64,000 nucleotides of DNA from Ostreococcus lucimarinus CCE9901 (GCF_000092065.1 NC_009359.1:496001-560000); one strand, 5' to 3'. Shown: positions 1-10,721, counted from the stretch's first letter. The notes: generated from the letters alone by a model not told the origin. Program-made: numbers and translations.

Positions 1-128
1 TCGACGTGGTGTCACCGCAGACCGTCGACCATGTGCGTCTAGTGGTGAAGAACAATCAAGGGCACCAGAAGTGGACGTGCCTGTACCGGTTCCGAGTACA
101 CGGCGTGCCAGAACGAGTCGAAGCGTGA
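1..128 (+). CDS. SUN-domain protein, 3' end only
   Basis: The frame that begins at base 3 runs to a TGA at 126-128 and gives the last 41 residues of a protein whose start lies outside the window. The stretch V-R-L-V-V-K-N-N-Q-G followed by T-C-L-Y-R-F-R-V-H-G is the signature C-terminal strand of SUN domains, which have N-x-G then Y-T-C-I-Y-R-F-R-V-H-G. SUN proteins span the inner nuclear membrane and bind KASH proteins in the perinuclear space, linking chromatin to the cytoskeleton. The conserved Cys of the motif, which in animal SUN domains can bond to KASH peptides, is present. Only the tail is visible, so subfamily and N-terminal architecture are unknown. Convergent with centrin. Confidence 0.72.
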   Translation, partial: DVVSPQTVDHVRLVVKNNQGHQKWTCLYRFRVHGVPERVEA

Positions 129-387
129 AACGCAAACTTACGTAGCTCCCGTAGATTAATTTTGATGAAACTCAACAAAGACTATTAACGCTGCGAGCAC
201 ACGGAAAGGGGCGCGCAAAGGACGCACAAAGTGGGCGTGGTTATTCAACCTTCTAAGCTAATACGGCAACTTGATAGCCTGTGGTTTCGTGATCGATGAA
301 CATCACCGTTCACTCGCGCGGGTATAACGATATTACCCCGAGCGATGGGCGAGAGTGAAAGTATACAACGATGAAGCTCTTGCTCGC
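129..387. other. convergent intergenic region (SUN / centrin 3' ends)
   Basis: 259 bases between the stop of the SUN-domain gene (+) and the stop of centrin (-). The composition is mixed and less GC-rich than the coding DNA. No open frame or structured RNA was recognised. It presumably carries both 3' untranslated regions. Confidence 0.6.
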
Positions 388-1762
<1,375 letters not shown>

Positions 1763-3781
1763 ATGCCGAAAAAGCCGACGAATCTGAACGCGAAAGGGGA
1801 CAAAAATCTGACGCAAAAGTCTCCGGCGGAATTTTTCCAAGACAACAAAGGCATCGCTGGGTTCGAAAACGCGGGGAAATCGCTGTACACGACGCTTCGA
1901 GAGTTCATCGAGAACGCGTTGGATGCGGCGGAAGCGATCGGGACGCTGCCGGAGATCGATATCGCGGTGGAGGAGGTGTCGGTGTCTCAATACGAGAGCC
2001 TCATCGGGCTCAAGGCGCACGTGCGGTTGGACGACGAGCTGTACGCGGATTTTGAGAGCGATAAGGCGAAGGCAAAGCGGTTGGCGCAAGAGGCGAAAAA
2101 GGCGGCGAAAGCGGCGTCGGCGGCGTCGAAGCGAGGGGGAGGTGGGAAGCGGGATCAGGCGAAATGTTTTTATAAGATTACCGTCAAGGACAACGGGAAG
2201 GGCATGCAACACGAGGACATTCCGAACATGTTGGGACGGGTTTTGAGTGGTACCAAGTACGGGGTGCGACAAACGCGAGGGAAATTCGGACTCGGGTCGA
2301 AAATGGCGTTGATTTGGTCCAAGCAAACCACAGGATTGCCCATTCGCATTCGAAGCGCGTTGCCGAACCAGTCGTTCATCTCCGAGTACGCGTTAGACAT
2401 CGACATCGAGAAGAACGAGCCAAACATTCATAAGGAGGCGAAATTACCCAATGACGATAAGTGGCACGGTGCGGAACTGTCGGTGACCATCGAAGGTAAC
2501 TGGACGACGTACAGGCAATACGTGTTGTCGTATTTGAGACAGCTCGCCATCGTCACGCCGTACGCGCAGTTTCGGTTTAGATTTGTTACCTCTGCGGCGA
2601 CGACGTCGACGGCGAAAGATATCGATATCGTATTTAGACGCCGTACCGATATCATGCCGGCGCTTCCCACGGTGACGAAGCATCACCCTTCGGCGGCGAA
2701 GGAGAACATGCTCTTGATAAAGGATTTACTTTCGCAGACGCGTGAGAAGAATTTGCTCAACTTTTTGCATAAAGAGTTCACGTGCATCAACAAGGACCAT
2801 TCTTCTCGCCTGATTCAAGAACTCGGCTACGGTTTCGATACGGACATGCACCCGTCCGAGGTGACGGATAAGCAAGCGACGAGAATACAGCAGCTTTTGG
2901 CGGACGCGCGCTTCGACGATCCAGACGGCTCGTGCCTTTCGCCGGCGGGCGAATACAACCTGCGTTTAGGCATCATGAAGGAGCTCGGCCCAGAGTGGAT
3001 CGCATCATTTTGCGCTCCTGCTTTAGCTTGCGGTGGACACCCGCTCGTCGTCGAAGCTTGCGTTTCGCTCGGCGGTCGCGAAGTGAAACCGGGATTCAAC
3101 GTGTTTCGCTTCGCAAATAGAATTCCGCTCCTCTTTGAAGGCGGTAACGACGTCGTTACGAGATGCGTGCAGCGCTTGAACTGGAACACGTATAAGATTG
3201 ACAAGAACAACGATAAGATTGGCGTCTTCGTCTCCATCGTGTCCACAAAAATCCCTTTCAAAGGCACGTCCAAGGAGTACATCGGGGATGAAAACAACGA
3301 AATCGCCGACGCCGTCGACAAGGCAATCAAGCAGTGCGCCTTGCAGCTTCGAGGGAAGATTGTCCGCGCGCAAGTGGCGAAAGATCGGAAAGCTCGCAAA
3401 AAGCAACTCGCCAAGTACATTCCTGATGTGGCGCGCGCAGTCTTCGCGATGCTTGCGGCCGCCGCGGACGCGGACGAGCCGCCATCGAAACGCGCTCGCG
3501 TCGGCGCCGCGTTATGGAAGGTGGACGAAAAGTGGGAGACGGACGTTTTGGAGCGGGCGAGAGAAGGTGAAGTGAGTGAAGCCGTGCTCAGGGCAAAGCT
3601 TGAAGAGCACGTGCAACGAAGTGATCACGAACAAGCGCTGGAATTTGCCATGCAAAACAACAAGGATGGCTTAAGCGAACTCATGTACTTGGTGCCCAAG
3701 ACGCCCGAGCACGAGTACCTTCCCGAGATTCGAAGCGGATCGTGTGCGTTTAGATTTCTCAAGGCGGCTGAATTGCGATGA
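1763..3781 (+). CDS. TOP6B: DNA topoisomerase VI subunit B
   Basis: 672-residue homologue of the ATPase subunit of topoisomerase VI, a type IIB enzyme found in archaea and the plant lineage; in Arabidopsis (RHL3/HYP6/BIN3) it is needed for endoreduplication. The GHKL ATP-binding motifs are clear: N-box R-E-F-I-E-N-A-L-D-A with Glu47, Asn51 and Asp54; G1 box V-K-D-N-G-K-G-M near residue 142; the G-L-G-S-K-M glycine loop near 176. The transducer domain follows, and a C-terminal extension beyond archaeal length carries a basic K-R-A-R segment. A Lys/Ala-rich insertion lies at about residues 105-130. The ATG at 1763 was chosen because the conserved K-S-P-A-E-F-F-Q-D-N motif lies 18 residues downstream; the frame is open further upstream but Arg-rich and poorly protein-like. 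The catalytic TOP6A partner is not in the window. Confidence 0.95.
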   Translation: MPKKPTNLNAKGDKNLTQKSPAEFFQDNKGIAGFENAGKSLYTTLREFIENALDAAEAIGTLPEIDIAVEEVSVSQYESLIGLKAHVRLDDELYADFESDKAKAKRLAQEAKKAAKAASAASKRGGGGKRDQAKCFYKITVKDNGKGMQHEDIPNMLGRVLSGTKYGVRQTRGKFGLGSKMALIWSKQTTGLPIRIRSALPNQSFISEYALDIDIEKNEPNIHKEAKLPNDDKWHGAELSVTIEGNWTTYRQYVLSYLRQLAIVTPYAQFRFRFVTSAATTSTAKDIDIVFRRRTDIMPALPTVTKHHPSAAKENMLLIKDLLSQTREKNLLNFLHKEFTCINKDHSSRLIQELGYGFDTDMHPSEVTDKQATRIQQLLADARFDDPDGSCLSPAGEYNLRLGIMKELGPEWIASFCAPALACGGHPLVVEACVSLGGREVKPGFNVFRFANRIPLLFEGGNDVVTRCVQRLNWNTYKIDKNNDKIGVFVSIVSTKIPFKGTSKEYIGDENNEIADAVDKAIKQCALQLRGKIVRAQVAKDRKARKKQLAKYIPDVARAVFAMLAAAADADEPPSKRARVGAALWKVDEKWETDVLERAREGEVSEAVLRAKLEEHVQRSDHEQALEFAMQNNKDGLSELMYLVPKTPEHEYLPEIRSGSCAFRFLKAAELR

Positions 3782-3900
3782 AGATCAAGCCGCACGAATA
3801 TAGCGGGGAATGACGATGTAATATAACGACGACGCACGTAAAACGGAAAGCTTAGTAAATCGCTCACAACTGAAATTTTTCGCGCGCGAAGCGGCGCCCT

Positions 3901-4770
3901 CTACCAACCCGTCTCGGAGAACTTCGTGGGGTTGTAAAACTTTTCATAGCCCCATTCCGTGGGCACGGCGAACGGTTCGCTGATCGTCACCCCATCCTTC
4001 GTGACTTTACAAATTTGAAACTTGTTCATCATCTGCTTGTCGCGCATCACGCACGCGTACAGCGCCGATCGCATCACCTCCACCGCCTGCTCCTCCGTCA
4101 TATCAGCCTTGTAAAACTCTCTGAAAATCGGTCTCGCGATGTGATTGCCAAACCCAGCGCAGACGTGATCGTCTTCGTAGTGCGTTCCGATCATCCCCAC
4201 CGTGCCCAAAAACGTCTCCCCGTTTGTCTTCAATCCCGCGACGACGAGCGAGTTCCAGAGCGGATCGAACTTATTCCTCCGATTATACATCACTCGCGTG
4301 AGATATTGATAAATCTCCTCCGCGTCTCGCGTCATTCCATCGTCCTCGCAAAAGTCCTCCGTGGTCAACTCCTCCAACAGATTACACACGTACGTAAAAT
4401 CGCTCAGCTCCCCCGTGAACGCGATCGCGCACCGTTCGTTCACCTTCTTCACCCGTTCAACGTTTTTATACCTCTTCGTGCTTCCGTAGCACGCCAGCGT
4501 GTCGCACGCCAACAGCACGCCGTCGCCGTACTTCAGCCCCAGCGCGCTCGTCCCCGTCACGTACGGCGTCTGCGTTCGCGTCGTCGGCGCCTTCTCCCGC
4601 GCCTTCCCATCCAGCGTGAACGCGCGTCCGCTCGCCGGCGCGTGCGTCGTCGTCGCCGGTCCATCGCGCGCGTCGTCCCGCGCGCACGCCGCGTCGTACT
4701 CGGCGTCGACGCCGCGCGGCACCACGCCCGGGCCGATGATTGGATTGTGCGCGACTCTTCGCGGAATCAT
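3901..4770 (-). CDS. PSMB4: 20S proteasome beta-type subunit 4 (beta7)
   Basis: 289 residues. Role: non-catalytic beta7 subunit in the beta rings of the 20S proteasome core, which degrades ubiquitinated proteins. After a poorly conserved prosegment of about 80 residues comes Y-V-T-G-T-S-A-L-G-L-K-Y and D-G-V-L-L-A-C-D-T, the start of the mature Ntn-hydrolase fold in PSMB4, then the typical V-N-E-R-C-A-I-A-F-T-G-E-L-S-D-F and W-N-S-L-V-V-A-G. The ATG at 4770 (M-I-P-R-R-V-A-H-N-P-I-I-G-P-G) gives a normal length, slightly over the roughly 250 of plants; the open frame further upstream is Arg-rich compositional sequence. Head to head with the small membrane-protein gene at 5017, sharing a 246-base CG-repeat-rich promoter region. 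Convergent with TOP6B. Confidence 0.95.
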   Translation of the reverse strand: MIPRRVAHNPIIGPGVVPRGVDAEYDAACARDDARDGPATTTHAPASGRAFTLDGKAREKAPTTRTQTPYVTGTSALGLKYGDGVLLACDTLACYGSTKRYKNVERVKKVNERCAIAFTGELSDFTYVCNLLEELTTEDFCEDDGMTRDAEEIYQYLTRVMYNRRNKFDPLWNSLVVAGLKTNGETFLGTVGMIGTHYEDDHVCAGFGNHIARPIFREFYKADMTEEQAVEVMRSALYACVMRDKQMMNKFQICKVTKDGVTISEPFAVPTEWGYEKFYNPTKFSETGW

Positions 4771-5016
4771 CGCGTTCGGCGCGTCGTCGTCGTCGCGACG
4801 CGCGCCTTCGTCGTCGCGATCGTTCGCCGCGCGTTCGCTCGCGCGTCGTCGCGCGCTCGAGCGTCGCGCGCGCGTGTGCGGCGAACGGATCGATCGGATC
4901 GATCGGTCGCGCGCGCGACCGGGTCGCGCGTCGCGACACCGACGCGCGCGACGAGCGCGCGACGCGCGCGCGCGGCGCGCGACGAACGACCGCGGCGCGC
5001 GCGCGCGCGGCGCGCG

Positions 5017-5451
5017 ATGCGGGACGCGCGCGCGACGACGCCGCACGACGTCGAGCTCGGCCATCGCGCCGAGGCGTCGACGAGCGACGCCGCGCGCGAC
5101 GACGACGCGACGACGCGCGACGGCGACGACGACGCGCGCGACGCGACGACGCGCGACGACGACGACGACGCGCGCGACGCGGCGTCCCCGGGACGGGCGC
5201 CGATCGGAGGGATCAACGAGGACGGGTACTTCGGCGACGCCGACGGCGCGTGGCTGCCGAGCGATCGCGTGCCGTTGGTGCTGCGCGCGCGAGAGGCGGC
5301 GATGGCGGCGGGAGAGGATTACGGACGGGACGTGCGAACGTTCCTCGGCGCCTTCGGATGGCCGATCGCGGCTTCGGCGTTTTGCGTGTTTCTGTTGATT
5401 TTCGCGCTCGAGGAATTCGGCGGCGCGAAGACGCGGCGACGCGGGCCGTGA
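5017..5451 (+). CDS. small single-pass membrane protein, unknown
   Basis: 144 residues, not recognised. The N-terminal half is low-complexity (Asp, Ala, Arg, Thr runs from GAC/GCG repeats). The second half looks like a real folded sequence: G-G-I-N-E-D-G-Y-F-G-D-A, then W-L-P-S-D-R-V-P-L-V-L, a helical R-A-R-E-A-A-M-A-A-G, and near the C-terminus one hydrophobic span (W-P-I-A-A-S-A-F-C-V-F-L-L-I-F-A-L) followed by a basic tail K-T-R-R-R-G-P. This layout suits a tail-anchored or single-pass organelle protein. The ATG at 5017 is the only in-frame ATG close to the conserved-looking part; codon quality before it is poor. Divergent from PSMB4. Translation of the low-complexity half is uncertain. 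Confidence 0.55.
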   Translation: MRDARATTPHDVELGHRAEASTSDAARDDDATTRDGDDDARDATTRDDDDDARDAASPGRAPIGGINEDGYFGDADGAWLPSDRVPLVLRAREAAMAAGEDYGRDVRTFLGAFGWPIAASAFCVFLLIFALEEFGGAKTRRRGP

Positions 5452-5632
5452 CGGGGGCGAGGCGTTCGGCGGCGGCGGCGACCGCGCGGGGGTGGTTTTT
5501 GCGTTGATATTTAGTAGACTCATTAAGGTGTGGCGCGGGCGCGCGATCGGGTCGATCGCGCGTCCGCGCGTAGTAGCGCGTTTTGCAATAGTACGCTCGC
5601 GTCAGAGCTTCGGCGCCGCACACGCGCGCGCG

Positions 5633-7135
5633 ATGCTCGCGCGCACGACGCGCGCGATGACGACGCTTGCGGTCGGCCATCGAGCGGCGTGTCGTCGCGC
5701 GCCGCGCGTCCGCGCGCGCGTCGCCGCGGCGTCCGAGACGTCGCACGCCGCCGCCGGTTCGTTCGGTTTCGCCTCGCGTCGCCGTCGCGCGGTCGTCGCC
5801 GCGGGGAGAGATCGCGTCGCGGACGTGTCGTCGGGAATATTCCTCGGCTCTGGACGCCTGGACGAGGGCGCGCCGCGCGCGGTGGACGCGAACACGGTGG
5901 TGCTGGGGATCGAGACGTCGTGCGACGACACGGCGGCGGCGGTGGTGCGAGGCGATGGCGTCGTCCTGGGCGAGGCGATCGCGTCGCAGGCGGCGATACA
6001 CGGACCGTGGGGAGGCGTCGTGCCGAATCTCGCGCGCGCGGCGCACGAGGAGGTGATCGATGACGTCGTGCGACGAGCGCTGACGGAGGCGGGGGTGTCG
6101 GCGGCGGATTTGAGCGCGGTGGCGGTGACGTGCGGACCCGGTTTGTCCATGTGCCTGCGCGTGGGCGTGCGTAAAGCGCAGCGGATGAGTGCAGAGTATG
6201 GGATTCCGATCGCGCCCGTGCATCACGTGGAGGCGCACGCGCTCGTTTCGCGGCTTTGCGCGGGGACGGAGACGGTTAAATTTCCGTTTCTGGCGCTGTT
6301 GGTGAGCGGAGGGCACAATTTGTTGATCAAAGCGCGCGGGGTGGGGGATTATACGATATTAGGAACAACATTAGATGATGCCTTGGGCGAGGCGTACGAC
6401 AAGACGGCGAGGCTGTTGGGGTTGCCCGTCGGCGGCGGCGGCGGACCGGCGTTGGAGAAACTCGCGCTCGAGGGCGACGAGAAGCGATTCAAGTTTCCCG
6501 TGCCGCTGCGTCAGCGTAAGAATTGCGATTTTTCCTACGCTGGATTGAAAACCGCGGCGCGTATGGCGATCGACGCCGAAATCGGAGGCGAAGACGTGGA
6601 GTGGGACGGCGTGGACAAGCGTCAGACGCGAGCCGACATCGCGGCGAGTTTCCAAGCCAAAGCGGTGAAACATCTCGAAGAGCGCATGCGTCGCGCTCTC
6701 ACGTGGGCGCTCGAGGACACCCCAGATTTATCGTGCGTCGTCGTCGCCGGCGGCGTCGCGGCGAACGCCACGGTTCGATCGACCCTGGTAAAAGTGGTGG
6801 AAGAAACCGGGCTTCCCCTCGTCTTTCCGCCGCCCAAGTGGTGCACGGACAACGGCGTCATGGTCGCCTGGACTGGATGCGAACGCCTCGCTCTCGGTCT
6901 CGCCGAGGCGCCCGTTGACGCCGAGCTTGAAGCAAAGCACGCGATGATGGATCCGCGCGACGTTCACGTCAATCTACTCCCGCGATGGCCGCTCGGAGAG
7001 AAAGACGCGCGCGCGACGGGCGACATTAAGAGCGGCAAGAAGGCTCGCATCGCCGACCCGCTCACCGGCGCCGGGCACCGCGACAGTGGCATTGCAGTCT
7101 CTCGCGACGCGGTTTCTAATAACTCCGATGACTAG
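5633..7135 (+). CDS. OSGEPL1: organellar tRNA N6-threonylcarbamoyladenosine synthase component (TsaD/Qri7/OSGEPL1)
   Basis: 500 residues. Enzyme of the Kae1/TsaD family, which transfers threonylcarbamoyl to A37 of ANN-decoding tRNAs. The core starts near residue 86 with V-L-G-I-E-T-S-C-D-D-T, the universal family opening; the metal-binding H-H-V-E-A-H, the nucleotide-binding L-V-S-G-G-H-N, and G-E-A-Y-D-K follow, and V-A-G-G-V-A-A-N closes the ASKHA fold. The roughly 80 residues before the core are Arg/Ala-rich without acidic residues at the start (M-L-A-R-T-T-R-A-M-T-T-L), as expected for an organelle transit peptide, so this is the Qri7/OSGEPL1-like copy and not the cytosolic KEOPS Kae1. 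It lies just upstream of TRM5, which acts on position 37 of other tRNAs; both are on the plus strand 238 bases apart. Confidence 0.94.
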   Translation: MLARTTRAMTTLAVGHRAACRRAPRVRARVAAASETSHAAAGSFGFASRRRRAVVAAGRDRVADVSSGIFLGSGRLDEGAPRAVDANTVVLGIETSCDDTAAAVVRGDGVVLGEAIASQAAIHGPWGGVVPNLARAAHEEVIDDVVRRALTEAGVSAADLSAVAVTCGPGLSMCLRVGVRKAQRMSAEYGIPIAPVHHVEAHALVSRLCAGTETVKFPFLALLVSGGHNLLIKARGVGDYTILGTTLDDALGEAYDKTARLLGLPVGGGGGPALEKLALEGDEKRFKFPVPLRQRKNCDFSYAGLKTAARMAIDAEIGGEDVEWDGVDKRQTRADIAASFQAKAVKHLEERMRRALTWALEDTPDLSCVVVAGGVAANATVRSTLVKVVEETGLPLVFPPPKWCTDNGVMVAWTGCERLALGLAEAPVDAELEAKHAMMDPRDVHVNLLPRWPLGEKDARATGDIKSGKKARIADPLTGAGHRDSGIAVSRDAVSNNSDD

Positions 7136-7373
7136 CGGGACACTATTAGCGCTGTAATTCCGATGTTTGTACAAGCAACGCTCGCGCTCGCCGCGTCTCG
7201 AGCGCCGCGCTCCACTCTGCGCCGTCCCCGCGTTCGCAAACGCGCTTTTCGCCGCGGGAACGACGGACGCGACGGCGTCGTCAATCACCATCCGCGCGCT
7301 CTTCGCGCGGCGTCGACTCCCGCGCCAATCGCGCGGTGTCGCCCCGAAACTTCCGCCGCCGGCGCTGCGCAGA

Positions 7374-8777
7374 ATGGTCGCGACCGCGCTGAACGGACCG
7401 TTATCGCCGCCTCCGGCGGTGCACGTCGATCGCGAGCAGTTCAAAACATCTCTGCGCGTGCGCGCGATTCGAGTGCCCACGCGCGAGACGGATGCGGTGC
7501 TGAAAGCGCTGCGAGGATTCGCGCTGGACTTGCCCAGGGTGAAGGCGGTGACGCGAGACGCCGAGGGCGAACGCGACGGGAATTTAATCCTCCTCAACGA
7601 TAAAGTCGTCGACGACGATCTTCGCGCGGTGGTACCGGAAGAAAGGTTAAGCGTCGTGCGCGAGCGCGTCGGAGGTGAGATCGAGGTGACGGAGTACGAC
7701 GTGCCGTTGACGTACGAATATTTCAACGCCGCGCAAGTGCTGAGGAAATTGTTGCCTTCGGCGGTGGAGGTGCCGAGCTCGTTCGAGACGGTCGGGCACA
7801 TCGCGCACATGAATTTGAGGGATGAGCACGAATCGCACAAGTATTTGATAGGGAAGGTGATTTTGGAGAAGAACGAGCGGTTGCGGACGGTGGTGAATAA
7901 AGTCGGGAGCATCGAGAGCGAGTTTCGCGTGCCGGAGTGGGAGTTGCTGGCGGGCGAACCGAGTCTCGTGACGGAAGTGAAGCAGCACGGGATGACGTTT
8001 AAGCTAGATTTCGGAAGCGTGTATTGGAATTCAAGGTTAGAGACGGAGCATAAACGGTTGGTGGACTCGTTCAAGGCGAATGAAGTCATTTGCGACGCGA
8101 CGAGCGGCGTCGGGCCGTTTTCGGTACCGGCGGCGCAAAAGGGTATACGTTGCTACGCCAGCGACTTGAATCCGGATTGCGCCAAATATTTGAAAATCAA
8201 CGCCAAAGAGAATCGAGTGAAGAATCTCGTCAAGTGCTACAACATGGATGCGCGCGCGTTCATCAAGGCACTTTTAGCGGCGCCAGAGAACCGTGACGTC
8301 GACGTCGAGCGAGAGTGGACGGCCACCAAAGCGACGTACGACGCGGAACTCGCCGATTATAACGCCAAGAAGCGAGACGCGAAGGCCAAAAAGATTAATT
8401 ATCGCGAGGCGAGGCCCAAGCTCACGTGGGCGGCGGCTGATGACGACGGCGCGCCCCCCGCAGGGGCGACGTTCGATCATTTGGTTACGAATTTGCCGGC
8501 GTCTGGGATAGAATTTTTAGATTGTCTGAGGGGTTCGTTTGATCGAAAGGTTTGGGAGCACAGAGAGTTACCTATGATACACTGTTACACGTTCAAAGGG
8601 GCGGACGAGACCGACGCGGACGTCATTAAACGTGGTGCGGGCCATCTCGGCGCGGAAATCGTCGACGCCGCGGTGAGCGAAGTTCGCGACGTGTCTCCGA
8701 ATAAGCTCATGGTTTTGTTGTCTTTCCGAATCAGCGCGGAAGCAGCGTTCTGTACAAAAAGACAGTGCACGACGTGA
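7374..8777 (+). CDS. TRM5: tRNA (guanine37-N1)-methyltransferase
   Basis: 467 residues from the first in-frame ATG. Trm5 makes m1G37 next to the anticodon, preventing frameshifts. Visible features: an N-terminal D1-like region; the central T-V-G-H-I-A-H-M-N-L-R-D-E-H, typical of Trm5/Tyw2; V-I-C-D-A-T-S-G-V-G-P-F-S-V-P-A-A, the SAM-binding motif I; C-Y-A-S-D-L-N-P-D motif II; and H-L-V-T-N-L-P-A-S, the N-x-P-P-type motif, here N-L-P-A. A charged Lys-rich insertion of about 50 residues sits between motif III and the N-L-P-A motif. The frame stays open 69 codons upstream of the ATG and reads like a transit peptide (A-V-P-A-F-A-N-A-L-F-A-A-G), but no ATG exists there; the ATG at 7163 is in another frame. 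A missed exon or a non-ATG start for an organellar form is possible. Confidence 0.93.
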   Translation: MVATALNGPLSPPPAVHVDREQFKTSLRVRAIRVPTRETDAVLKALRGFALDLPRVKAVTRDAEGERDGNLILLNDKVVDDDLRAVVPEERLSVVRERVGGEIEVTEYDVPLTYEYFNAAQVLRKLLPSAVEVPSSFETVGHIAHMNLRDEHESHKYLIGKVILEKNERLRTVVNKVGSIESEFRVPEWELLAGEPSLVTEVKQHGMTFKLDFGSVYWNSRLETEHKRLVDSFKANEVICDATSGVGPFSVPAAQKGIRCYASDLNPDCAKYLKINAKENRVKNLVKCYNMDARAFIKALLAAPENRDVDVEREWTATKATYDAELADYNAKKRDAKAKKINYREARPKLTWAAADDDGAPPAGATFDHLVTNLPASGIEFLDCLRGSFDRKVWEHRELPMIHCYTFKGADETDADVIKRGAGHLGAEIVDAAVSEVRDVSPNKLMVLLSFRISAEAAFCTKRQCTT

Positions 8778-8803
8778 GGATGAATTTGTAAAATAAATAT
8801 GCA

Positions 8804-8824
8804 ACGTTCTACGTTCTACGTTCT
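8804..8824. repeat. three tandem ACGTTCT units at the TRM5 / monooxygenase 3' junction
   Basis: Three perfect copies of the 7-mer ACGTTCT lie end to end in the 45-base gap between two convergent stop codons, the last one overlapping the TAG stop of the minus-strand gene (8823-8825). The gap also holds TGTAA at 8787-8791 and AAATAAAT. The only tandem duplication seen in a 3' junction here; possibly replication slippage. Confidence 0.7.
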
Positions 8825-10664
8825 AATGGTTTTTAGCGGGACTCGACGACGCCTCGCGCAAAGCGACTACCACTTCAGATGGATCGCTCGTGATGCACGC
8901 AACGTGCGCGTCAGGTCGAACTAATACTAATGACTTCGTGCCTAAGTGGTTGGTCTTTTTGAACCATGCACCGTAAGCGTCGAACGCGGCCGAGGGCGAG
9001 TCGGTGGGTGAGTCCACGATTCGCACCAATCTCATCGGGAACCCCCCTGGCTCGGAGAGAGTGTCCTCTTGAATATCATCGAACCCTCGCGCGAACACAG
9101 TGAAACGCGGGCCCGTGACGTCTTCATCGACGAGGTCAAGGGTCGAAAGCTCGCCCCGCGTCGTTTGCATCCAGGCGTGGGGCACGCGAACGCCGACGCG
9201 CAGCGTGCCGGGCTCGTGCAATCTGGCGAGACCGTCGGCGTCGGCGGGCTCGTAGGAGAACCCCACGTCTTCTTTCGGGAACTGAAGCCTCAACGTGCCT
9301 TGCGGGTCGTCGCACATACGTTTCACGGCTGCGCGACGCGCGGCGCCGATCGGGTTATCCGCGGTGAGCAGAGATCCGCACTGCGCGCGGCCTACGGCTA
9401 ATCCGGCTTCTAAGATGGTCTTTCGCATCGAACTCGGGATGACCGAAGGCAATCCCGACACGACGTCTCTCAACGCGTTCGCCGCTATCGGTGGTAGGCC
9501 CAGAGCGGTCGGAATCTTCAGCACGGCTTCAAAGTTCTCGACGCTCAGTGCCGTGTTTCGCAGAGCCACCGGCCGACGTTCGGATTCGTACGTTTGCAAC
9601 AGCTTCGGCGAGGAAAGCCCGCGCGTCACCGCGGCGAGCTTCCACGCCAGATTATGCGCGTCTTGAATTCCAGTGTTCATTCCGAATCCCCCCGAGGGTG
9701 GGAATCGATGCGCGGCGTCACCGGCGAGAAAAACTCTTTCGCCCGCGCGAAACGTCTCGCTCACTTCGGCGGACATTGTCCACGCGCGCACGTCGAGAAT
9801 CTCGAGCTTTTTCGACGTCTCTCCGTCGCGCCAACCGATCGCCGAACGCAGGATCCGTTCGCACACCGCGCGCGTGAAGTCGCTCGCGTCCTGAACCGGC
9901 GGTAAGTACGGAATCTGCGCCACGAACTCGCCTTCGCGCAAATCGTGCGCGACGACGACGACGACGGCGTCCGGATTGAACACAAAGTACAACATCGCGG
10001 GATCGTCGACGAGATCGTTCGCCAAATCCCGCGATTTAAAGTGTACGTTCACGAGTCGCTGCAGATCCCGTTTCCCTCGCATCGCGATCCCCAATCGCGT
10101 CCGCGTCTCGCTATTCGCGCCGTCGGCGACGACGCAATACTCGGCTCGAATCTCCAGCGTCCCCCCCCCCGCCCCGACCTCCGCGCGCACCGTCACGCCC
10201 TCCGCGTCCGCTCGCACCTCTTCCACGCGCGCGTCCTCGATCACCCCCGACGCGCCCTCCGCGTGCGCTTCCCTCGCGCGTCGCATCAACGCTCGCGTCA
10301 ATTTATGTTGCGAAAAGTGCGTCGAATGCGTCGGCGACGCCTTCGTCCTCGCCGTCGTCGCGCCGTCGAACTGATCCACCGCGCCGAGCGCCGCGCCGTT
10401 CGTCAGCGACGTCGCGTACCTGAACCACCGCCACTGCGCCAGCGCCGGCGCGTCGTCGACGCACGCGCGCGCGAGGTCCCCGTCGACGCCTCGAAACACC
10501 TCCATCGTGCGCGCGTTCACGAAGTGCGCGCGCGGGTGCGTCGACGGCGCATCGCGACGCTCGAGCGTCGCGCTCGCGACGCCGTGTCGCGACAGCAGCG
10601 CGCTCAGCGCGAGCCCGGTCGGGCCGCCGCCGACGACGCACACCGTCGTCACGACGCGACGCAT
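8823..10664 (-). CDS. FAD-dependent aromatic-ring monooxygenase (PheA/TfdB/UbiH superfamily)
   Basis: 613 residues. Flavoprotein hydroxylase of the group A (p-hydroxybenzoate hydroxylase-like) class. The Rossmann motif V-V-G-G-G-P-T-G-L is at residues 10-18; a long middle region with the strand Y-C-V-V-A-D-G-A-N-S (the D-G motif contacting FAD and NAD(P)H) precedes G-D-A-A-H-R-F-P-P-S-G-G-F-G-M-N near residue 313, the second FAD motif that also places the flavin ribityl chain. A C-terminal domain of about 180 residues ending with V-L-V-R-P-D-A-H-V-A resembles the thioredoxin-like tail of phenol hydroxylases. That tail motif supports PheA-type rather than short UbiH-type. The substrate cannot be told. 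No clear transit peptide: the Rossmann fold begins at residue 8. Its ATG is 57 bases from that of octanoyltransferase. Confidence 0.9.
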   Translation of the reverse strand: MRRVVTTVCVVGGGPTGLALSALLSRHGVASATLERRDAPSTHPRAHFVNARTMEVFRGVDGDLARACVDDAPALAQWRWFRYATSLTNGAALGAVDQFDGATTARTKASPTHSTHFSQHKLTRALMRRAREAHAEGASGVIEDARVEEVRADAEGVTVRAEVGAGGGTLEIRAEYCVVADGANSETRTRLGIAMRGKRDLQRLVNVHFKSRDLANDLVDDPAMLYFVFNPDAVVVVVAHDLREGEFVAQIPYLPPVQDASDFTRAVCERILRSAIGWRDGETSKKLEILDVRAWTMSAEVSETFRAGERVFLAGDAAHRFPPSGGFGMNTGIQDAHNLAWKLAAVTRGLSSPKLLQTYESERRPVALRNTALSVENFEAVLKIPTALGLPPIAANALRDVVSGLPSVIPSSMRKTILEAGLAVGRAQCGSLLTADNPIGAARRAAVKRMCDDPQGTLRLQFPKEDVGFSYEPADADGLARLHEPGTLRVGVRVPHAWMQTTRGELSTLDLVDEDVTGPRFTVFARGFDDIQEDTLSEPGGFPMRLVRIVDSPTDSPSAAFDAYGAWFKKTNHLGTKSLVLVRPDAHVACITSDPSEVVVALREASSSPAKNH

Positions 10665-10721
10665 CGCGAAGTGACGCCGACGCGACGACGCGACGCGTCG
10701 CGACGCGCGCGCGCGCGCGAG
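10665..10721. promoter_or_regulatory. 57-base divergent promoter (monooxygenase / octanoyltransferase)
   Basis: Only 57 bases separate two opposing start codons, so both core promoters and 5' leaders must fit here or reach into the opposite coding sequence. The interval is almost entirely CGCG/GCGA repeats with no TATA-like box. One initiation zone firing in both directions is the simple reading. Confidence 0.5.

Noticed and set aside
7163-7603. ATG at 7163 as the TRM5 start
   Set aside because: It is in a different frame from TRM5 and would need a frameshift or unseen intron.
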